Positions 34,740 to 45,784 of a stretch of 64,000 bases of DNA are shown here, in pieces. Made by a program: the position numbers and the translations under genes. How positions within the stretch are numbered: position 1 is the first letter of the stretch; each line of letters starts with the position of its first letter. The notes under the pieces were generated by a model. That model was not told the DNA's origin. It saw nothing but the letters and a program-made list of their open reading frames with translations, and ran no database searches. This DNA comes from Comamonadaceae bacterium (lineage in GTDB: Bacteria; Pseudomonadota; Gammaproteobacteria; Burkholderiales; Burkholderiaceae_C). Where the stretch lies: the NCBI GenBank assembly GCA_947442105.1, contig CANEVH010000001.1, positions 96,272 through 160,271 on the forward strand. The letters run 5' to 3'.

Positions 34740-35543
34740 TCAGCTTTCCCATTCGTAGTCGATGGTGATAGGCGCGTGGTCCGAAAACTTCACACCCTTG
34801 AAGATGGCGTGTGTGCGTGCGCCTGCCGCCAAGGCGGGGGTGGCCAGGTGGTAGTCCAGCCGCCAGCCCACGTTATTGGCATAGGCCTGGCCGCGGTTGC
34901 TCCACCAAGTGTAGGCGGCGTCGGTGGCGGTGGGCTCAAGTTGGCGGTACACGTCTACTAGCCCAGCCTCGGCTAAAAGCTGGGTCATCCAGGCGCGCTC
35001 TTCGGGCAAGAAGCCGGAGTTCTTTTTGTTGCCCTTGAAGTTCTTCAGGTCGATTTCTTGGTGCGCGATGTTGATGTCGCCGCACAGCACAAATTCGCGC
35101 TGGCCTTTGAGCGCTGTGAGGTGGGGGTAAAACTCGGCCAGAAAGCGGTATTTGGCCAGTTGCCGCTCCTCGCCCGAGGAGCCGCTGGGAAAGTAGGCGC
35201 TGATGATGGAGCGCTTGCGGGTGGGCGTGTCAAAGCGCAGTTCTACATAGCGGCCCTCGGCGTCAAACTCGCCCGAGCCATAGCCCACCACCACGTCGCT
35301 GGGCGTGTGGCGGGTGTAGATGCCCACGCCCGAGTAGCCTTTTTTCTGGGCAAAGTGAAAGTAACCCTTCAGGTCGGCCAGGGTTTCGAACTTGCCCGCC
35401 ACGTCCTCGGCCTGGGCTTTAACTTCTTGCACGCAAATACAATCCGGCTGCAGTTGGGCCAGCCAGGGCTCAAGCCCCTTGCTGGTGGCCGAACGAATGC
35501 CGTTGAGGTTAAGGCTGCTTAATGTGAACAAGGAAATCCCCAT
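34740..35543 (-). CDS. xth: exodeoxyribonuclease III (AP endonuclease family)
   Basis: Up to 267 residues. Family segments: [85 protein letters not shown] and the terminal [13 protein letters not shown] with the catalytic Asp-His. It repairs abasic sites in DNA. ATG 35543 overlaps the pyrE ATG and lacks a ribosome site; TTG 35531, which has GGGGA upstream, may be the real start. Confidence 0.9.
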   Translation of the reverse strand: MGISLFTLSSLNLNGIRSATSKGLEPWLAQLQPDCICVQEVKAQAEDVAGKFETLADLKGYFHFAQKKGYSGVGIYTRHTPSDVVVGYGSGEFDAEGRYVELRFDTPTRKRSIISAYFPSGSSGEERQLAKYRFLAEFYPHLTALKGQREFVLCGDINIAHQEIDLKNFKGNKKNSGFLPEERAWMTQLLAEAGLVDVYRQLEPTATDAAYTWWSNRGQAYANNVGWRLDYHLATPALAAGARTHAIFKGVKFSDHAPITIDYEWES

Positions 35544-36258
35544 GGTTGATAGTGGCCCAGCCCGCCTGAACGCAGCAAGTGCGCCCCCAAGTCTGGCGCA
35601 AGAATTTGTGGCGTTTGCGGTGGAGTGTGGCGTGTTGCGCTTTGGCGAATTCACCACCAAAGCTGGTCGCCAAAGCCCGTATTTTTTCAACGCCGGCTTG
35701 TTTGACGATGGCGCCAAACTCGGGCGGCTCGCACAATTTTATGCCCAGCGCCTGCTGGGAAGCGGCATTGAATTCGACATGATTTTCGGCCCCGCCTACA
35801 AGGGCATTCCCCTGGGCGCAGCCGTGGCCATTGAACTGGCACGCCTGGGTAAAAACGTGCCTTTTGCTTACAACCGCAAAGAGGCCAAGGACCACGGCGA
35901 AGGCGGTAGCCTGGTGGGCGCGCCGCTTAAAGGGCGCGTGCTGATCGTGGACGATGTAATGAGTGCCGGTACCGCCGCACGCGAGTCGATTGCGCTCATC
36001 AAAGCCGCAGGCGCCACGCCCCACGCCGTCGCCATTGCCCTAGACCGCCAAGAAATGGCCACCGAAAAGCAACCCGACGGCACCACCCGGGACGTGCCCT
36101 ACAGCGCCGTGCAATACGTGCGCAGCCACGAGGGCCTGCAAGTCTGCGCGATTGCCGAACTCTCGGATTTGCTGGGCTACTTGGGCGCCCAAACGGACAG
36201 CGCGATGGGCGAACATCTGGCACGGGTGCAGGCGTACCGGGAGCGCTACGGGGTTTGA
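35542..36258 (+). CDS. pyrE: orotate phosphoribosyltransferase
   Basis: 238 residues from ATG 35542, preceded by AAGGAAA. The PRPP-binding signature is present ([20 protein letters not shown]), together with [40 protein letters not shown] and the flexible-loop [12 protein letters not shown]. It makes orotidine 5'-phosphate in pyrimidine synthesis. The start overlaps that of the divergent xth gene within a CCATGG. Confidence 0.94.
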   Translation: MVDSGPARLNAASAPPSLAQEFVAFAVECGVLRFGEFTTKAGRQSPYFFNAGLFDDGAKLGRLAQFYAQRLLGSGIEFDMIFGPAYKGIPLGAAVAIELARLGKNVPFAYNRKEAKDHGEGGSLVGAPLKGRVLIVDDVMSAGTAARESIALIKAAGATPHAVAIALDRQEMATEKQPDGTTRDVPYSAVQYVRSHEGLQVCAIAELSDLLGYLGAQTDSAMGEHLARVQAYRERYGV

Positions 36259-36269
36259 CGCTGGTTTTG

Positions 36270-36328
36270 AAGCGCAAATAAGCTATATGCGCTTCATGAA
36301 TGATGCGCAAATAGGTATGATGCGCACC
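36270..36328 (+). promoter_or_regulatory. tandem operator-like repeats and -10 box upstream of fic
   Basis: AGCGCAAATAAGCTATATGC (36271 on) and TGCGCAAATAGGTATGATGC (36304 on) are two similar units 33 bp apart, about three helical turns. The first is flanked by AAGCGCA/TGCGCTT arms. TATGAT at 36316-36321 fits a -10 box, with a weak -35 (TTCATG, 36293). Transcription would begin within a base or two of ATG 36329, suggesting a leaderless fic mRNA. Confidence 0.5.
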
Positions 36329-37498
36329 ATGTACCTTTGGCAAGCTCCCCAATGGCCGACGTTCCAGGTCGATCTGGCTGCGCTGCAATCTGCGCTGTCG
36401 GCAGCGCGCTATGCCCAAGGGCGCGCTATGGGCTTGGCCAGCCATCTGCAACTGATGGATTTGGGCACCTTGCAGTTGCAAGGGTGGGCCGAAGAAGCCA
36501 TGGCCACGGCCCAGATCGAGGGTGAGGTCTTACAGCTTGGTTCGGTGCGGGCTTCTGCCGCGCGGCGCCTGGGTCTTGCGGATGCCCACGCGCTGGAGCG
36601 CGACGCGCGCACCGAAGCCACGCTCGACGTGTTGCAAGCCGCCATGGCCCAAAGCCGGGGGCCACTGGGCCACGAGACCTTGTACGGATGGCAGGCGGCC
36701 TTGTTTCCCACCGGGCGCAGTGGCATGCAGCCCATCCGCACCGGCGCCTACCGGGACCATGCAGAAACCATGCAAATCGTCACCCCGCGCTTGGGCAAGC
36801 CCGACATCGTGCACTACCAGGCGCCAGACTCTGCCGATGTGCATGCACAGATGGAGCAGCTCATTGCCTGGTTCAACCACAGCCAAGACCAGACGGACGG
36901 CTTGGTGCGCGCTGCGCTTGCGCACCTGTGGTTTGAGGCGATACATCCGTTTGAGGACGGCAATGGCCGCGTAGGCCGGGCGCTGGTAGAAATGGCCCTG
37001 GCACAAGACCTGAAAACGGACCAGCGCCTGTGGAGCCTGTCGCAGCAAATGTGGCTAGACCGCGCGGGCTACTACGCCCAACTGGAGCAAGCCACCGGGC
37101 GCGCTGACCTGAACGTTACGCCCTGGGTGCATTGGTTTGTGGGCTGTGTGCACAAAGCCGCCGACGCCACCTGGCAGCACATGCAAGCCGCCACCCAGAA
37201 AACCCGCTTCTGGGCGGAACTGCGCGCAAAACACCCGCAAATCACCCCCACCCAAGCCAAAGCCATTAACAAACTCTACGACGCAGGTCCTGACAGCTTT
37301 ACCAGCGGCATGCGCACGGAAAAATATGTCAACCTCTGCGGTGTGTCACGCGCAACCGCCTACCGCGAGCTCACCGCCTTGTGCGACATGGGCGTGTTGG
37401 TGCAGACGGGTGTGGGCCGGGGAACTGGCTACGTGCTTGCCAAGCGCGACGGCGTGCAGCAAGGCCTGCATGCGTCACTGGGGGACTACACCCCGTAG
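36329..37498 (+). CDS. Fic family protein (DUF4172 + Fic + winged helix)
   Basis: 389 residues if the ATG at 36329 is used (MYLWQAPQWPTFQVDLAALQ, where DUF4172 similarity begins); ATGs at 36287 and 36296 are alternatives. The Fic core carries the full active motif HPFEDGNGRVGR (His ~206), so AMP transfer or a related activity is likely. A possible inhibitory motif lies N-terminal (TAQIEGEV). The C-terminal ~60 residues form a winged helix (SRATAYRELTALCDMGVLVQ), suggesting autoregulation through the upstream repeats. Confidence 0.88.
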   Translation: MYLWQAPQWPTFQVDLAALQSALSAARYAQGRAMGLASHLQLMDLGTLQLQGWAEEAMATAQIEGEVLQLGSVRASAARRLGLADAHALERDARTEATLDVLQAAMAQSRGPLGHETLYGWQAALFPTGRSGMQPIRTGAYRDHAETMQIVTPRLGKPDIVHYQAPDSADVHAQMEQLIAWFNHSQDQTDGLVRAALAHLWFEAIHPFEDGNGRVGRALVEMALAQDLKTDQRLWSLSQQMWLDRAGYYAQLEQATGRADLNVTPWVHWFVGCVHKAADATWQHMQAATQKTRFWAELRAKHPQITPTQAKAINKLYDAGPDSFTSGMRTEKYVNLCGVSRATAYRELTALCDMGVLVQTGVGRGTGYVLAKRDGVQQGLHASLGDYTP

Positions 37499-38106
37499 TA
37501 TCGGTCCGTGCGGTGGTTCACGCCAATCACCAGGTTGACCGCCACCGCGCCCAAGAGCGAGAGCAGCGCTTTGCGTGGGTCGGTGGCGGCAAAGGCGGCC
37601 AGCAGGATCAGCAGGTCTACCGCCATTTGCACATTGCCCGCGCGCCAGCCGCGCGTTTTTTGCAAGTAAATGGCGGTGATCGTCACCCCGCCCAAGCTGG
37701 CGCCGTGGCGAATCAAAATCAAAATGCCCGTGCCCGCCAGCAGCCCGGCCATCACGGTGGCGAACACGGCGTTGAGGTGGCTAAAGCCAATCCACTGCGG
37801 CAGCACTTCCACATAAAGCGATAGCAAAGCCACGGCTGCAAAGGTCTTGAGCGTGAAGCTGCGCCCCAGCCGCCGCCAGCCAAACACATAAAACGGCAGG
37901 TTGATCACAAACAGCACCGCCCCCAGCGGGTAGCCCGCCAGGTAGTGCACCAAGAATGCCACGCCCGTGGTGCCGCCGGTAAACAAACCCGCCTCGCGAA
38001 ACAGGCACACCGCCAGCCCCACAAACAGGCAGCCAATCAGCAGGCCTTGGGCGTCTTCTACAGCGCTGTGCGGTGCGGGCGGTGGCCCGCTGCTGGGGGC
38101 GTTCAA
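37486..38106 (-). CDS. YitT/DUF161 family membrane protein
   Basis: 206 residues with five or six membrane segments ([56 protein letters not shown]) and the family motif [12 protein letters not shown]. The start is a TTG that overlaps the gatB stop (TTGA), so it is translationally coupled to the gat operon. It is convergent with fic and overlaps its end by 13 bases. Function is unknown. Confidence 0.85.
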   Translation of the reverse strand: MNAPSSGPPPAPHSAVEDAQGLLIGCLFVGLAVCLFREAGLFTGGTTGVAFLVHYLAGYPLGAVLFVINLPFYVFGWRRLGRSFTLKTFAAVALLSLYVEVLPQWIGFSHLNAVFATVMAGLLAGTGILILIRHGASLGGVTITAIYLQKTRGWRAGNVQMAVDLLILLAAFAATDPRKALLSLLGAVAVNLVIGVNHRTDRYYGV

Positions 38107-39581
38107 GCGAGCTTTTGCTTGAGCAGCTCGTTCACCTGCGCCGGGTTGGCCTTGCCTTTGCTGGCCTTCATGGCCTGGCCGACCAGGGCGTTAAAGGCCT
38201 TGGCGTTGCCGGCCTTGAACTCTTCCACGTTCTTGGCATTGGCGGCCAGCACTTCGTCGATGATGGCTTCAAGTGCGCCGCTGTCGTTCATTTGGCGCAG
38301 GCCTTTGGCGTCGATGATGGCTTCCAAGTCCGAATCAATTGTGGCAAAGTCTTGAGCCCACGAGCGACTTCCGTCGCAAAGCTCTTGAAACAGCGCTTTA
38401 CCGATTGCGTTCGAAATGGTGCCACCAACAATTTTTAAAATTAGGCGACCTAGAACGTTTGCTGATGGCAGCTCTGTATCCCCAATTTCTATTTGTTGCC
38501 TCTTAAGGAAAGCCGAAACTTCCCCCATGATCCAGTTGCTCGCCAGCTTAGGCTGACCGCAGGCTTTGGCCGTCGCTTCAAAATACGCCGCCATCGCCCT
38601 GCTTTGCGTCAGCGTGGCAGCGTCATATTCCGGCAGCCCGTAGTCCGCACAAAACCGCGCCGCCATCACCCACGGCAGCTCCACCATCTGTGAGCGCACG
38701 CGCTCCACCCAGTCGCGGCCAATCACCAGCGGGGGCAGGTCGGGGTCGGGAAAATAGCGGTAGTCGGCGGCGTCTTCTTTGGTGCGCATGGCGCGTGTCT
38801 CGCCGGTGTCGGGGTTGAACAGCACGGTGGCTTGCTGGATTGCGCGCCCGTCTTCAATCTCTTCAATCTGCCAGCGCACCTCGTAGTCAATCGCCTGCTG
38901 CATGAACTTGAAGCTGTTGAGGTTTTTGATCTCGCGCCGCGTGCCCAGCGCCGCGCCGGGCTTGCGCACCGACACATTGGCGTCGCAGCGGAAAGATCCC
39001 TCTTGCATATTGCCGTCGCAAATGCCAATCCAGGTCACGATCTCGTGCAGCTTTTTGGCATAAGCCACCGCTTCGTCGCTGCTTCGCATGTCGGGCTCGG
39101 TCACGATCTCCAAGAGCGGCGTGCCGGCGCGATTCAGGTCAATGCCGCTTTGCCCAATAAAGTCCTCGTGCAGCGATTTGCCCGCGTCTTCTTCCAGGTG
39201 CGCGCGCACCAGGCGCACGGTCTTTTTCTCGTCACCGAGCATGAAGCTCACCTCGCCGCCCTGCACCACCGGAATCTCAAACTGGCTGATCTGGTAGCCC
39301 TTGGGCAGGTCAGGGTAAAAGTAGTTTTTGCGCGCAAACACGCTGCGCTCGGCAATGCGCGAGCCCAGCGCCAAGCCGAGTTCGATGGCGCGTTCCACCG
39401 CCCCCAGGTTCATCACCGGCAGCGTGCCGGGCAGCGCCAGGTCCACCGCGCAGGCCTGGGTGTTGGGCTCGGCGCCAAAAGCGGTGGGCGCGCGGCTGAA
39501 AATCTTGCTCTGCGTGGAGAGTTGGGCGTGAGTCTCGAAGCCGATCACGACTTCGTAGCCCTGAACTAATGGAGGTTTCAT
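38103..39581 (-). CDS. gatB: Asp-tRNA(Asn)/Glu-tRNA(Gln) amidotransferase subunit B
   Basis: 492 residues. GatB marks: [65 protein letters not shown] and the C-terminal GatB/YqeY domain ([19 protein letters not shown]). With GatA and GatC it transamidates misacylated tRNA. It is separated from gatA by two accessory genes and its ATG overlaps the parA stop (ATGA). A ~180-bp segment (about 38345-38530) has 43% G+C in its two central lines and rare codons (AGG, ATA, TTA), unlike the rest. Confidence 0.95.
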   Translation of the reverse strand: MKPPLVQGYEVVIGFETHAQLSTQSKIFSRAPTAFGAEPNTQACAVDLALPGTLPVMNLGAVERAIELGLALGSRIAERSVFARKNYFYPDLPKGYQISQFEIPVVQGGEVSFMLGDEKKTVRLVRAHLEEDAGKSLHEDFIGQSGIDLNRAGTPLLEIVTEPDMRSSDEAVAYAKKLHEIVTWIGICDGNMQEGSFRCDANVSVRKPGAALGTRREIKNLNSFKFMQQAIDYEVRWQIEEIEDGRAIQQATVLFNPDTGETRAMRTKEDAADYRYFPDPDLPPLVIGRDWVERVRSQMVELPWVMAARFCADYGLPEYDAATLTQSRAMAAYFEATAKACGQPKLASNWIMGEVSAFLKRQQIEIGDTELPSANVLGRLILKIVGGTISNAIGKALFQELCDGSRSWAQDFATIDSDLEAIIDAKGLRQMNDSGALEAIIDEVLAANAKNVEEFKAGNAKAFNALVGQAMKASKGKANPAQVNELLKQKLA

Positions 39582-40585
39582 AAAACAAGGTCGCTCAGGT
39601 TGGCTTGGGAAAGTATGCGAATTGCGAGACTTTGAAAATCGTCGTGAGCGGCGCGCACGGTGGCCATTTGTGAGCCACTCACGCCATCTGCGGTCTTCAA
39701 AGAAAAGATGGGTTTGCGGACCTCTTGGCCTATGGGGACGATGCTTTTGTAGTGGCGCAACAAGGCCAGTGCAAACGGGTCGTCTTCCACTTTGGGGATG
39801 TTGTCGGGCGTGGTTTGCTCGATGTATTTGCGGTAATCACTCGGAATGCGATCTACCCATTGTTTATAAGCCTGCACCGGTCTATATAAGCGTTCTTGGT
39901 GCTGCATAGCGACATAGCCCAGTACGTGCATATCGCCTTTGGGCAAGGTGTAGTCGTTGAATGGCTTGGCGCTTCGAGCCGCCCACGATTTGTGCCAGTC
40001 GCGCAAAGCGGGGCCTATGTTTTGCAAACCGCGCAAGGAAAACAAATCAGCACCCAGCGGAACGATGACGTGGTCGGTGCCTAACAAAACCGAACGGTTG
40101 ATGGCGCCTAAATTGGGACCGATGTCAAAGATAATGATGTCTGCTTGGCAATGGGTGGCCGCTTCTTGGGCGCAACGCCAAAACGCGGTCAATATATCGA
40201 ACGCCCGCCCATAGGTGTCGGGGTTGTCAGAGTTGGCATTGCTCCATTGCTCAGACAGTTGGTCTTCAAAAGAAGACAGTCCTAAGTCGCCTGCAATCAA
40301 ATGCAGCTTGGGTGTGATCTCTTGCAGCTTGGGTGCTGCGTAGTCGCCTTTGCGCACCATGGGCTGCACCGCACGGTAAATGGTTTGTGCACACGTGGTG
40401 TCATCCCAAAGCGTTTGCAGCGCCTCATCGCGCAAAAAAGCGGCGCTCAAGTTCGCTTGGGGGTCGCAGTCAACCGCCAAGACACGCACGTCCATCAGGG
40501 CAAACATGTGGGCAATGTGGTACACCAAAGTGGTTTTTCCTACACCGCCTTTGTTATTAAAAAAAGTGAATACGGCTTGGGTCAT
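39578..40585 (-). CDS. ParA-like ATPase of an accessory two-gene module
   Basis: 335 residues. The deviant Walker A of ParA/MinD proteins is present at the N-terminus ([10 protein letters not shown], residues 10-19), then [16 protein letters not shown] (Walker A' region), [19 protein letters not shown] and [19 protein letters not shown] family-specific C-terminal domain follows with no recognised motif. No parB or centromere-like site is adjacent, so plasmid partition is unlikely. It overlaps its upstream partner and gatB by ATGA. G+C is low in parts (27 of 60 at 39841-39900). Confidence 0.88.
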   Translation of the reverse strand: MTQAVFTFFNNKGGVGKTTLVYHIAHMFALMDVRVLAVDCDPQANLSAAFLRDEALQTLWDDTTCAQTIYRAVQPMVRKGDYAAPKLQEITPKLHLIAGDLGLSSFEDQLSEQWSNANSDNPDTYGRAFDILTAFWRCAQEAATHCQADIIIFDIGPNLGAINRSVLLGTDHVIVPLGADLFSLRGLQNIGPALRDWHKSWAARSAKPFNDYTLPKGDMHVLGYVAMQHQERLYRPVQAYKQWVDRIPSDYRKYIEQTTPDNIPKVEDDPFALALLRHYKSIVPIGQEVRKPIFSLKTADGVSGSQMATVRAAHDDFQSLAIRILSQANLSDLVL

Positions 40586-41799
40586 GGTCGTTGCTGCATG
40601 GTGACGCTCACATAGTTGGCGCTGGGGTCAAGCTCTAACGGCGGGTTTCCATTGTGTTGGAGTTCGCTGCGGGCCAAACCAATGCCTGCACCGAAGCGCT
40701 GCACAAAGCCAAGGTATTTGAGCGCACCTGCCAAATTGGGGTTGCGATAGCCCTCCGCGTAAGGCTGACCAAACTCTGCCATCGCCATGCCAAATGGCCC
40801 GCCGGGGTTGGTGATGCGGATGCGATCGTTGAACCAATAAACACGTATGGGCGCGTTGCTGCCAAAGTAGCTGCGGTGCATCACGGCGTTGCGAAACAAC
40901 TGCTGAAACGCTACTTTGGGGTACTGCGCAAAGCGTTGCTCGCGGTCTTGCGACGTGAAGTCAATCGGCACCAGGTTGTGCGCGTTGAATTTCGCCTCGG
41001 TGCTTTGGATGACATCGGCAATGTTGCCGTGAATTTCTTGTTGGTCTAGCACGGCGCTGGTTTCGTCCTCACCCGCAAAGCGCACAAACTGCACATAGGC
41101 GCCGGGCACAGCGTCCGCAGGGGACAGACCCAGGCACAACATGCCCAAAACCGTGGGGTACAAAGCACCATCCCTGCCGTACCCCGCCATCTTGGTGCTG
41201 GCGAGTCGCTCTTCTACCGTGCGTCCATTGGCTTGCAGAACATCGGGCGCGAAGGCTTGCATCAAATACTGGTACTTAAAGTAATCCAGATTCAAATCAT
41301 GAAGGCGAAAGCCTTCGAGAACTAGCGCGTCGTCGGGCTGGTCTTTGTTGCGACGCTTTTCGCTAAGGCGGCGCTCTTCTTCTGCGTTGGCCTGGTCCGT
41401 TCTGCTGCCTGGGCGCACCCATGTGCGTTGGTCAAACTTGACGGGTGTCGACACGCTGGCTTGCACTTCAATGCACAAAATGGCGTGGCCAAGGTACATG
41501 CGGCGCACCGTGACAAAGCTGGGAAAAGGAATGATTTTCCCTTCCCCCCGAATCGACAAAATTTTCTGCTCTAAGGCCTCGTCAATGGTGAGTCCAGAAG
41601 GTGTGCCATCGTCATTCACACCCAGCGCGATGACGCCAAACTCATCGCTTGCGTTGATGTCGTTGGCAAAGGCGCAGATGGTGCGGCATATCTTTTCTTT
41701 GCCATCGCCTTTGCTGGAAAGTTCGCTTTTGAATTCGCACCGATACGACTCGCCCGCAGCAATCAGTTGCGCAATCGTTTCGTCAGACGCGTTGGGCAC
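40582..41799 (-). CDS. AlbA_2 DNA-binding / HATPase-type ATP-binding protein (COG2865-like)
   Basis: 405 residues from a GTG at 41799 with AAGGA upstream. The N-terminal AlbA_2 (Schlafen-like) domain shows YRCEFKSELSSKGDG, RTICAFANDINASDEFGVIA, GVNDDGTPSGL and the tail WVRPGSRTDQANAEEERR. The C-terminal half has the GHKL/HATPase_c_4 pattern: FQQLFRNAVMHRSYFG, IRVYWFNDRIRITNPGG and AGALKYLGFVQRFGAGIGLA. Such proteins are often labelled transcriptional regulators and occur in accessory islands. It is coupled to the ParA gene by ATGA and starts 2 nt after gatA. Confidence 0.87.
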   Translation of the reverse strand: MPNASDETIAQLIAAGESYRCEFKSELSSKGDGKEKICRTICAFANDINASDEFGVIALGVNDDGTPSGLTIDEALEQKILSIRGEGKIIPFPSFVTVRRMYLGHAILCIEVQASVSTPVKFDQRTWVRPGSRTDQANAEEERRLSEKRRNKDQPDDALVLEGFRLHDLNLDYFKYQYLMQAFAPDVLQANGRTVEERLASTKMAGYGRDGALYPTVLGMLCLGLSPADAVPGAYVQFVRFAGEDETSAVLDQQEIHGNIADVIQSTEAKFNAHNLVPIDFTSQDREQRFAQYPKVAFQQLFRNAVMHRSYFGSNAPIRVYWFNDRIRITNPGGPFGMAMAEFGQPYAEGYRNPNLAGALKYLGFVQRFGAGIGLARSELQHNGNPPLELDPSANYVSVTMQQRP

Positions 41800-41801
41800 T
41801 T

Positions 41802-43262
41802 TTAAATTTCCTTAGGCTTTTGCAAGTGGAAATCGGTGGCCAACTGGTACTGGTGCGCCACATTCAGCAGCTTGGCCTCTTGCAGGTAGTTGCCAATCAG
41901 CTGCAACCCCACCGGCAGGCCGCCGTCGCCCAAGCCCACGGGCAGGCTCATGCAGGGCAAACCGGCCAATGATGCGGGCAGGGTAAAGATGTCGGCCAGG
42001 TAGCTGGCCACCGGGTCGTCGGCCTTGTCGCCTAGCTTCCAGGCGGTGGTGGGCGCCACCGGACCGGCGATCACGTCGCAGCTCGCAAACGCGCTTTGGA
42101 AGTCGTCGGCAATCATGCGGCGGATTTTTTGGGCTTGCAGGTAGTAGGCGTCGTAGTAGCCGTGCGAGAGCACATAGGCGCCGGTCATGATGCGGCGTTT
42201 GACCTCCTGGCCAAAGCCCTCGGCGCGGGTTTTTTTGTACATATCGGTCAGGTCGGCAAAGTCGGTGGCGCGGTGGCCGAACTTGACGCCGTCAAAGCGG
42301 CTGAGGTTGGAGCTGGCCTCCGCCGGAGCAATGATGTAGTAGACCGGAATCGACAGCTCGGTGCGCGGCAGGCCAATGGGCACCAGCGTGGCGCCCAGGG
42401 CTTGCAACTGTTTCAGCGCGGCGTCGATGGCGCAGCGCACATCGGCAGCCAGGCCATCACCAAAAAACTCGGCGGGCACGCCCACGCGCAGGCCTTGAAG
42501 GCTGTGGCCCAGGGCGGCAGAAAAGTCCTCTTGCGCCACATCCAGCGAGGTCGAATCCCGGTCCAAATCTGGCGCACACATGGCGCTGAGCAAGAGCGCG
42601 CAATCTTCGGCACTGCGCGCCATGGGCCCGGCCTGGTCCAGGCTGGAGGCGAAGGCCACCATGCCGTAGCGGCTGGCGCGGCCATAGGTGGGTTTGATGC
42701 CGGTAATGCCGCAAAACGCTGCGGGCTGGCGGATGGAGCCGCCGGTATCGGTGCCGGTGGCCGCTGGCGTGAGGCGCGCGGCCACCGCAGCGGCGCTGCC
42801 GCCCGAGGAGCCGCCGGGCACATGCGCGGTGTTCCAGGGGTTGGTCACCGGGCCAAAGGCCGAGTTTTCGTTGGCAGAACCCATGGCGAACTCGTCGCAG
42901 TTGAGCTTGCCCAAAGTCACCATACCCGCCTGGCGCAGGCGCGCCACCACGGTGGCGTCAAAAGGTGAGCGGTAGCCGTTGAGCATGCGCGAGCCAGCGG
43001 TGGTGACCAAGTCTTTGGTGACAAACACGTCTTTGTGGGCAATGGGCACGCCTTCTAGTGGCCCGGCGCTGCCAGCGGCCAGTTTGGCGTCGGATTCACG
43101 GGCCTGCGCCAGCGTGACTTCGCTGTCAATGTCCAGAAAAGCGTGGTGCGGGTTGCCGCCCAGGCGGGCCAAAAAGCGGGTAGCGACTTCGACCGCGCTA
43201 ACTTGCTTGCTTTGGAGCAGGGCGGCGAGTTCGGCCACGCCCAGGTGGTGCAGTTCGGTCAT
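41802..43262 (-). CDS. gatA: Asp-tRNA(Asn)/Glu-tRNA(Gln) amidotransferase subunit A
   Basis: 486 residues. An amidase-signature enzyme with catalytic Lys in [15 protein letters not shown] and Ser residues in [20 protein letters not shown] and [16 protein letters not shown]. It releases ammonia from glutamine for tRNA-bound Asp or Glu. gatC ends 3 nt upstream. The next gene downstream is the accessory AlbA_2 protein, not gatB. Confidence 0.96.
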   Translation of the reverse strand: MTELHHLGVAELAALLQSKQVSAVEVATRFLARLGGNPHHAFLDIDSEVTLAQARESDAKLAAGSAGPLEGVPIAHKDVFVTKDLVTTAGSRMLNGYRSPFDATVVARLRQAGMVTLGKLNCDEFAMGSANENSAFGPVTNPWNTAHVPGGSSGGSAAAVAARLTPAATGTDTGGSIRQPAAFCGITGIKPTYGRASRYGMVAFASSLDQAGPMARSAEDCALLLSAMCAPDLDRDSTSLDVAQEDFSAALGHSLQGLRVGVPAEFFGDGLAADVRCAIDAALKQLQALGATLVPIGLPRTELSIPVYYIIAPAEASSNLSRFDGVKFGHRATDFADLTDMYKKTRAEGFGQEVKRRIMTGAYVLSHGYYDAYYLQAQKIRRMIADDFQSAFASCDVIAGPVAPTTAWKLGDKADDPVASYLADIFTLPASLAGLPCMSLPVGLGDGGLPVGLQLIGNYLQEAKLLNVAHQYQLATDFHLQKPKEI

Positions 43263-43265
43263 GGC

Positions 43266-43574
43266 TTATTCAATCACTTTCGGAACCAAAAACAGGCCGC
43301 GTTCTACCGCCGGGGCGCTGCGCTGGTTGGCCTCGCGGTCGTTAGGCTCGCTGGCCACGTCGGGGCGCAGACGCAGATGGATGGGCGGCATGGTGGGCAT
43401 GGCGTCCACCGGGTGGGCCATGGGCAGCACGCCGGTGGTGTCAACCTGGCTGATTTGCGTGACGATGTCAAAGAAGGCGTTGATCTGGTCCAGCATGCGC
43501 GCGCCTTCGTCGGGCGCAAGTTCCAGGCGCGCCAAGTTGGCGATGCGGGCAATGTCGGTGGCGGTGAGGGACAT
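43266..43574 (-). CDS. gatC: Asp-tRNA(Asn)/Glu-tRNA(Gln) amidotransferase subunit C
   Basis: 102 residues from ATG 43574 ([20 protein letters not shown]); the frame continues upstream but homology begins here. It has the GatC features [20 protein letters not shown] and a C-terminal [11 protein letters not shown]. It stabilises GatA in the GatCAB complex. It is the first gene of the leftward operon and is divergent from mreB. Confidence 0.93.
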   Translation of the reverse strand: MSLTATDIARIANLARLELAPDEGARMLDQINAFFDIVTQISQVDTTGVLPMAHPVDAMPTMPPIHLRLRPDVASEPNDREANQRSAPAVERGLFLVPKVIE

Positions 43575-44846
<1,272 letters not shown>

Positions 44847-44861
44847 GCGCCACACGCCGCA

Positions 44862-45782
44862 ATGGCGCTCGCTTCACTGGGCCGCGAACCGCCCCCGTTT
44901 TTCCGACAAGGCCCTTCGGCGTTTTCGCGCCTTCTGGTCTTTAGCAGTTTGGCCTTGCTGCTGATGGTGGCGGACGCCCGCTTTGCGCTGATGCAGCCGC
45001 TGCGCACCGCCTTGTCGGTGGTGCTGTATCCCCTGCAATGGCTGGCGGTGCGCCCTGTGCTGCTCATCCAAGGCGCGCAGTCGGCCCTGGGCGCGGTCAC
45101 CGCCAACGAAGCGACCCTTGCCGCCCTGCGCCAACAGATGGCCACCGAATCCCAGCGTGCGAACCAGGCCGATCAACTGCTGCTGGAAAACCGCCGTTTG
45201 CGCGATTTGCTGGCGCTTCAATCTCGGCTGGAGCCACCTTCCGTGGCGGCACAAGTGCTGTACGACGCGGCCGACCCCTACACCCGCAAGGTGATTTTGG
45301 ACAAGGGCGAGCTCCAAGGCCTGCACCTGGGCGCCCCGGTACTCGACGAGCTGGGCGTGCTGGGCCAGGTGACCCGGCTGTTTCCCCTGGTAAGCGAAGT
45401 CACGCTGATTACCGACCGCGACCACGCGATTCCCGTGCTCAACGCGCGCACCGGTGCGCGCGGCGTGGCCTATGGCGACAACTTCAACCACGCCGACGCC
45501 ATGGAGTTGCGCTTCATGGCCGCCAATGCCGATGTGGCGGTGGGGGACTTGCTCACCACCAGCGGCGTCGATGGCGTCTATCCCGCGGGTCTGCCCGTGG
45601 CAAGGATTGAAAAAATCGAGCGTCGCACCGACGCCGTATTCGCCCGCATTTACTGCACTCCCGTGGCGCTGGTGTCAGGCGCAACGCAGGTGCTGGTGCT
45701 CCACCCCTTGGGTGCCGCAGCCCCCGCCCGCCCGCCTGCGGCGTCCGAAGTCCAGCCCTTGAAGCCAGGGGGCCGCCGGTGA
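44862..45782 (+). CDS. mreC: rod shape-determining protein MreC
   Basis: 306 residues. One N-terminal membrane segment (LLVFSSLALLLMVADARFAL), a coiled coil (LRQQMATESQRANQADQLLL) and the periplasmic beta domain (GVLGQVTRLFPLVSEVTLIT, VGDLLTTSGVDGVYPAGLPV). It links MreB to the periplasmic wall machinery. It begins 15 nt after mreB and overlaps mreD. Confidence 0.95.
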   Translation: MALASLGREPPPFFRQGPSAFSRLLVFSSLALLLMVADARFALMQPLRTALSVVLYPLQWLAVRPVLLIQGAQSALGAVTANEATLAALRQQMATESQRANQADQLLLENRRLRDLLALQSRLEPPSVAAQVLYDAADPYTRKVILDKGELQGLHLGAPVLDELGVLGQVTRLFPLVSEVTLITDRDHAIPVLNARTGARGVAYGDNFNHADAMELRFMAANADVAVGDLLTTSGVDGVYPAGLPVARIEKIERRTDAVFARIYCTPVALVSGATQVLVLHPLGAAAPARPPAASEVQPLKPGGRR

Positions 45783-45784
45783 TC

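Noticed and set aside
36270..36330. GCGCAAATA repeats as the start of a CRISPR array
   Set aside because: Only two units, no spacers of constant length and no cas genes.
39578..40585. ParA as a plasmid or chromosome partition gene
   Set aside because: No parB, no centromere-like sites and no plasmid genes nearby; the partner is an AlbA_2/HATPase protein.
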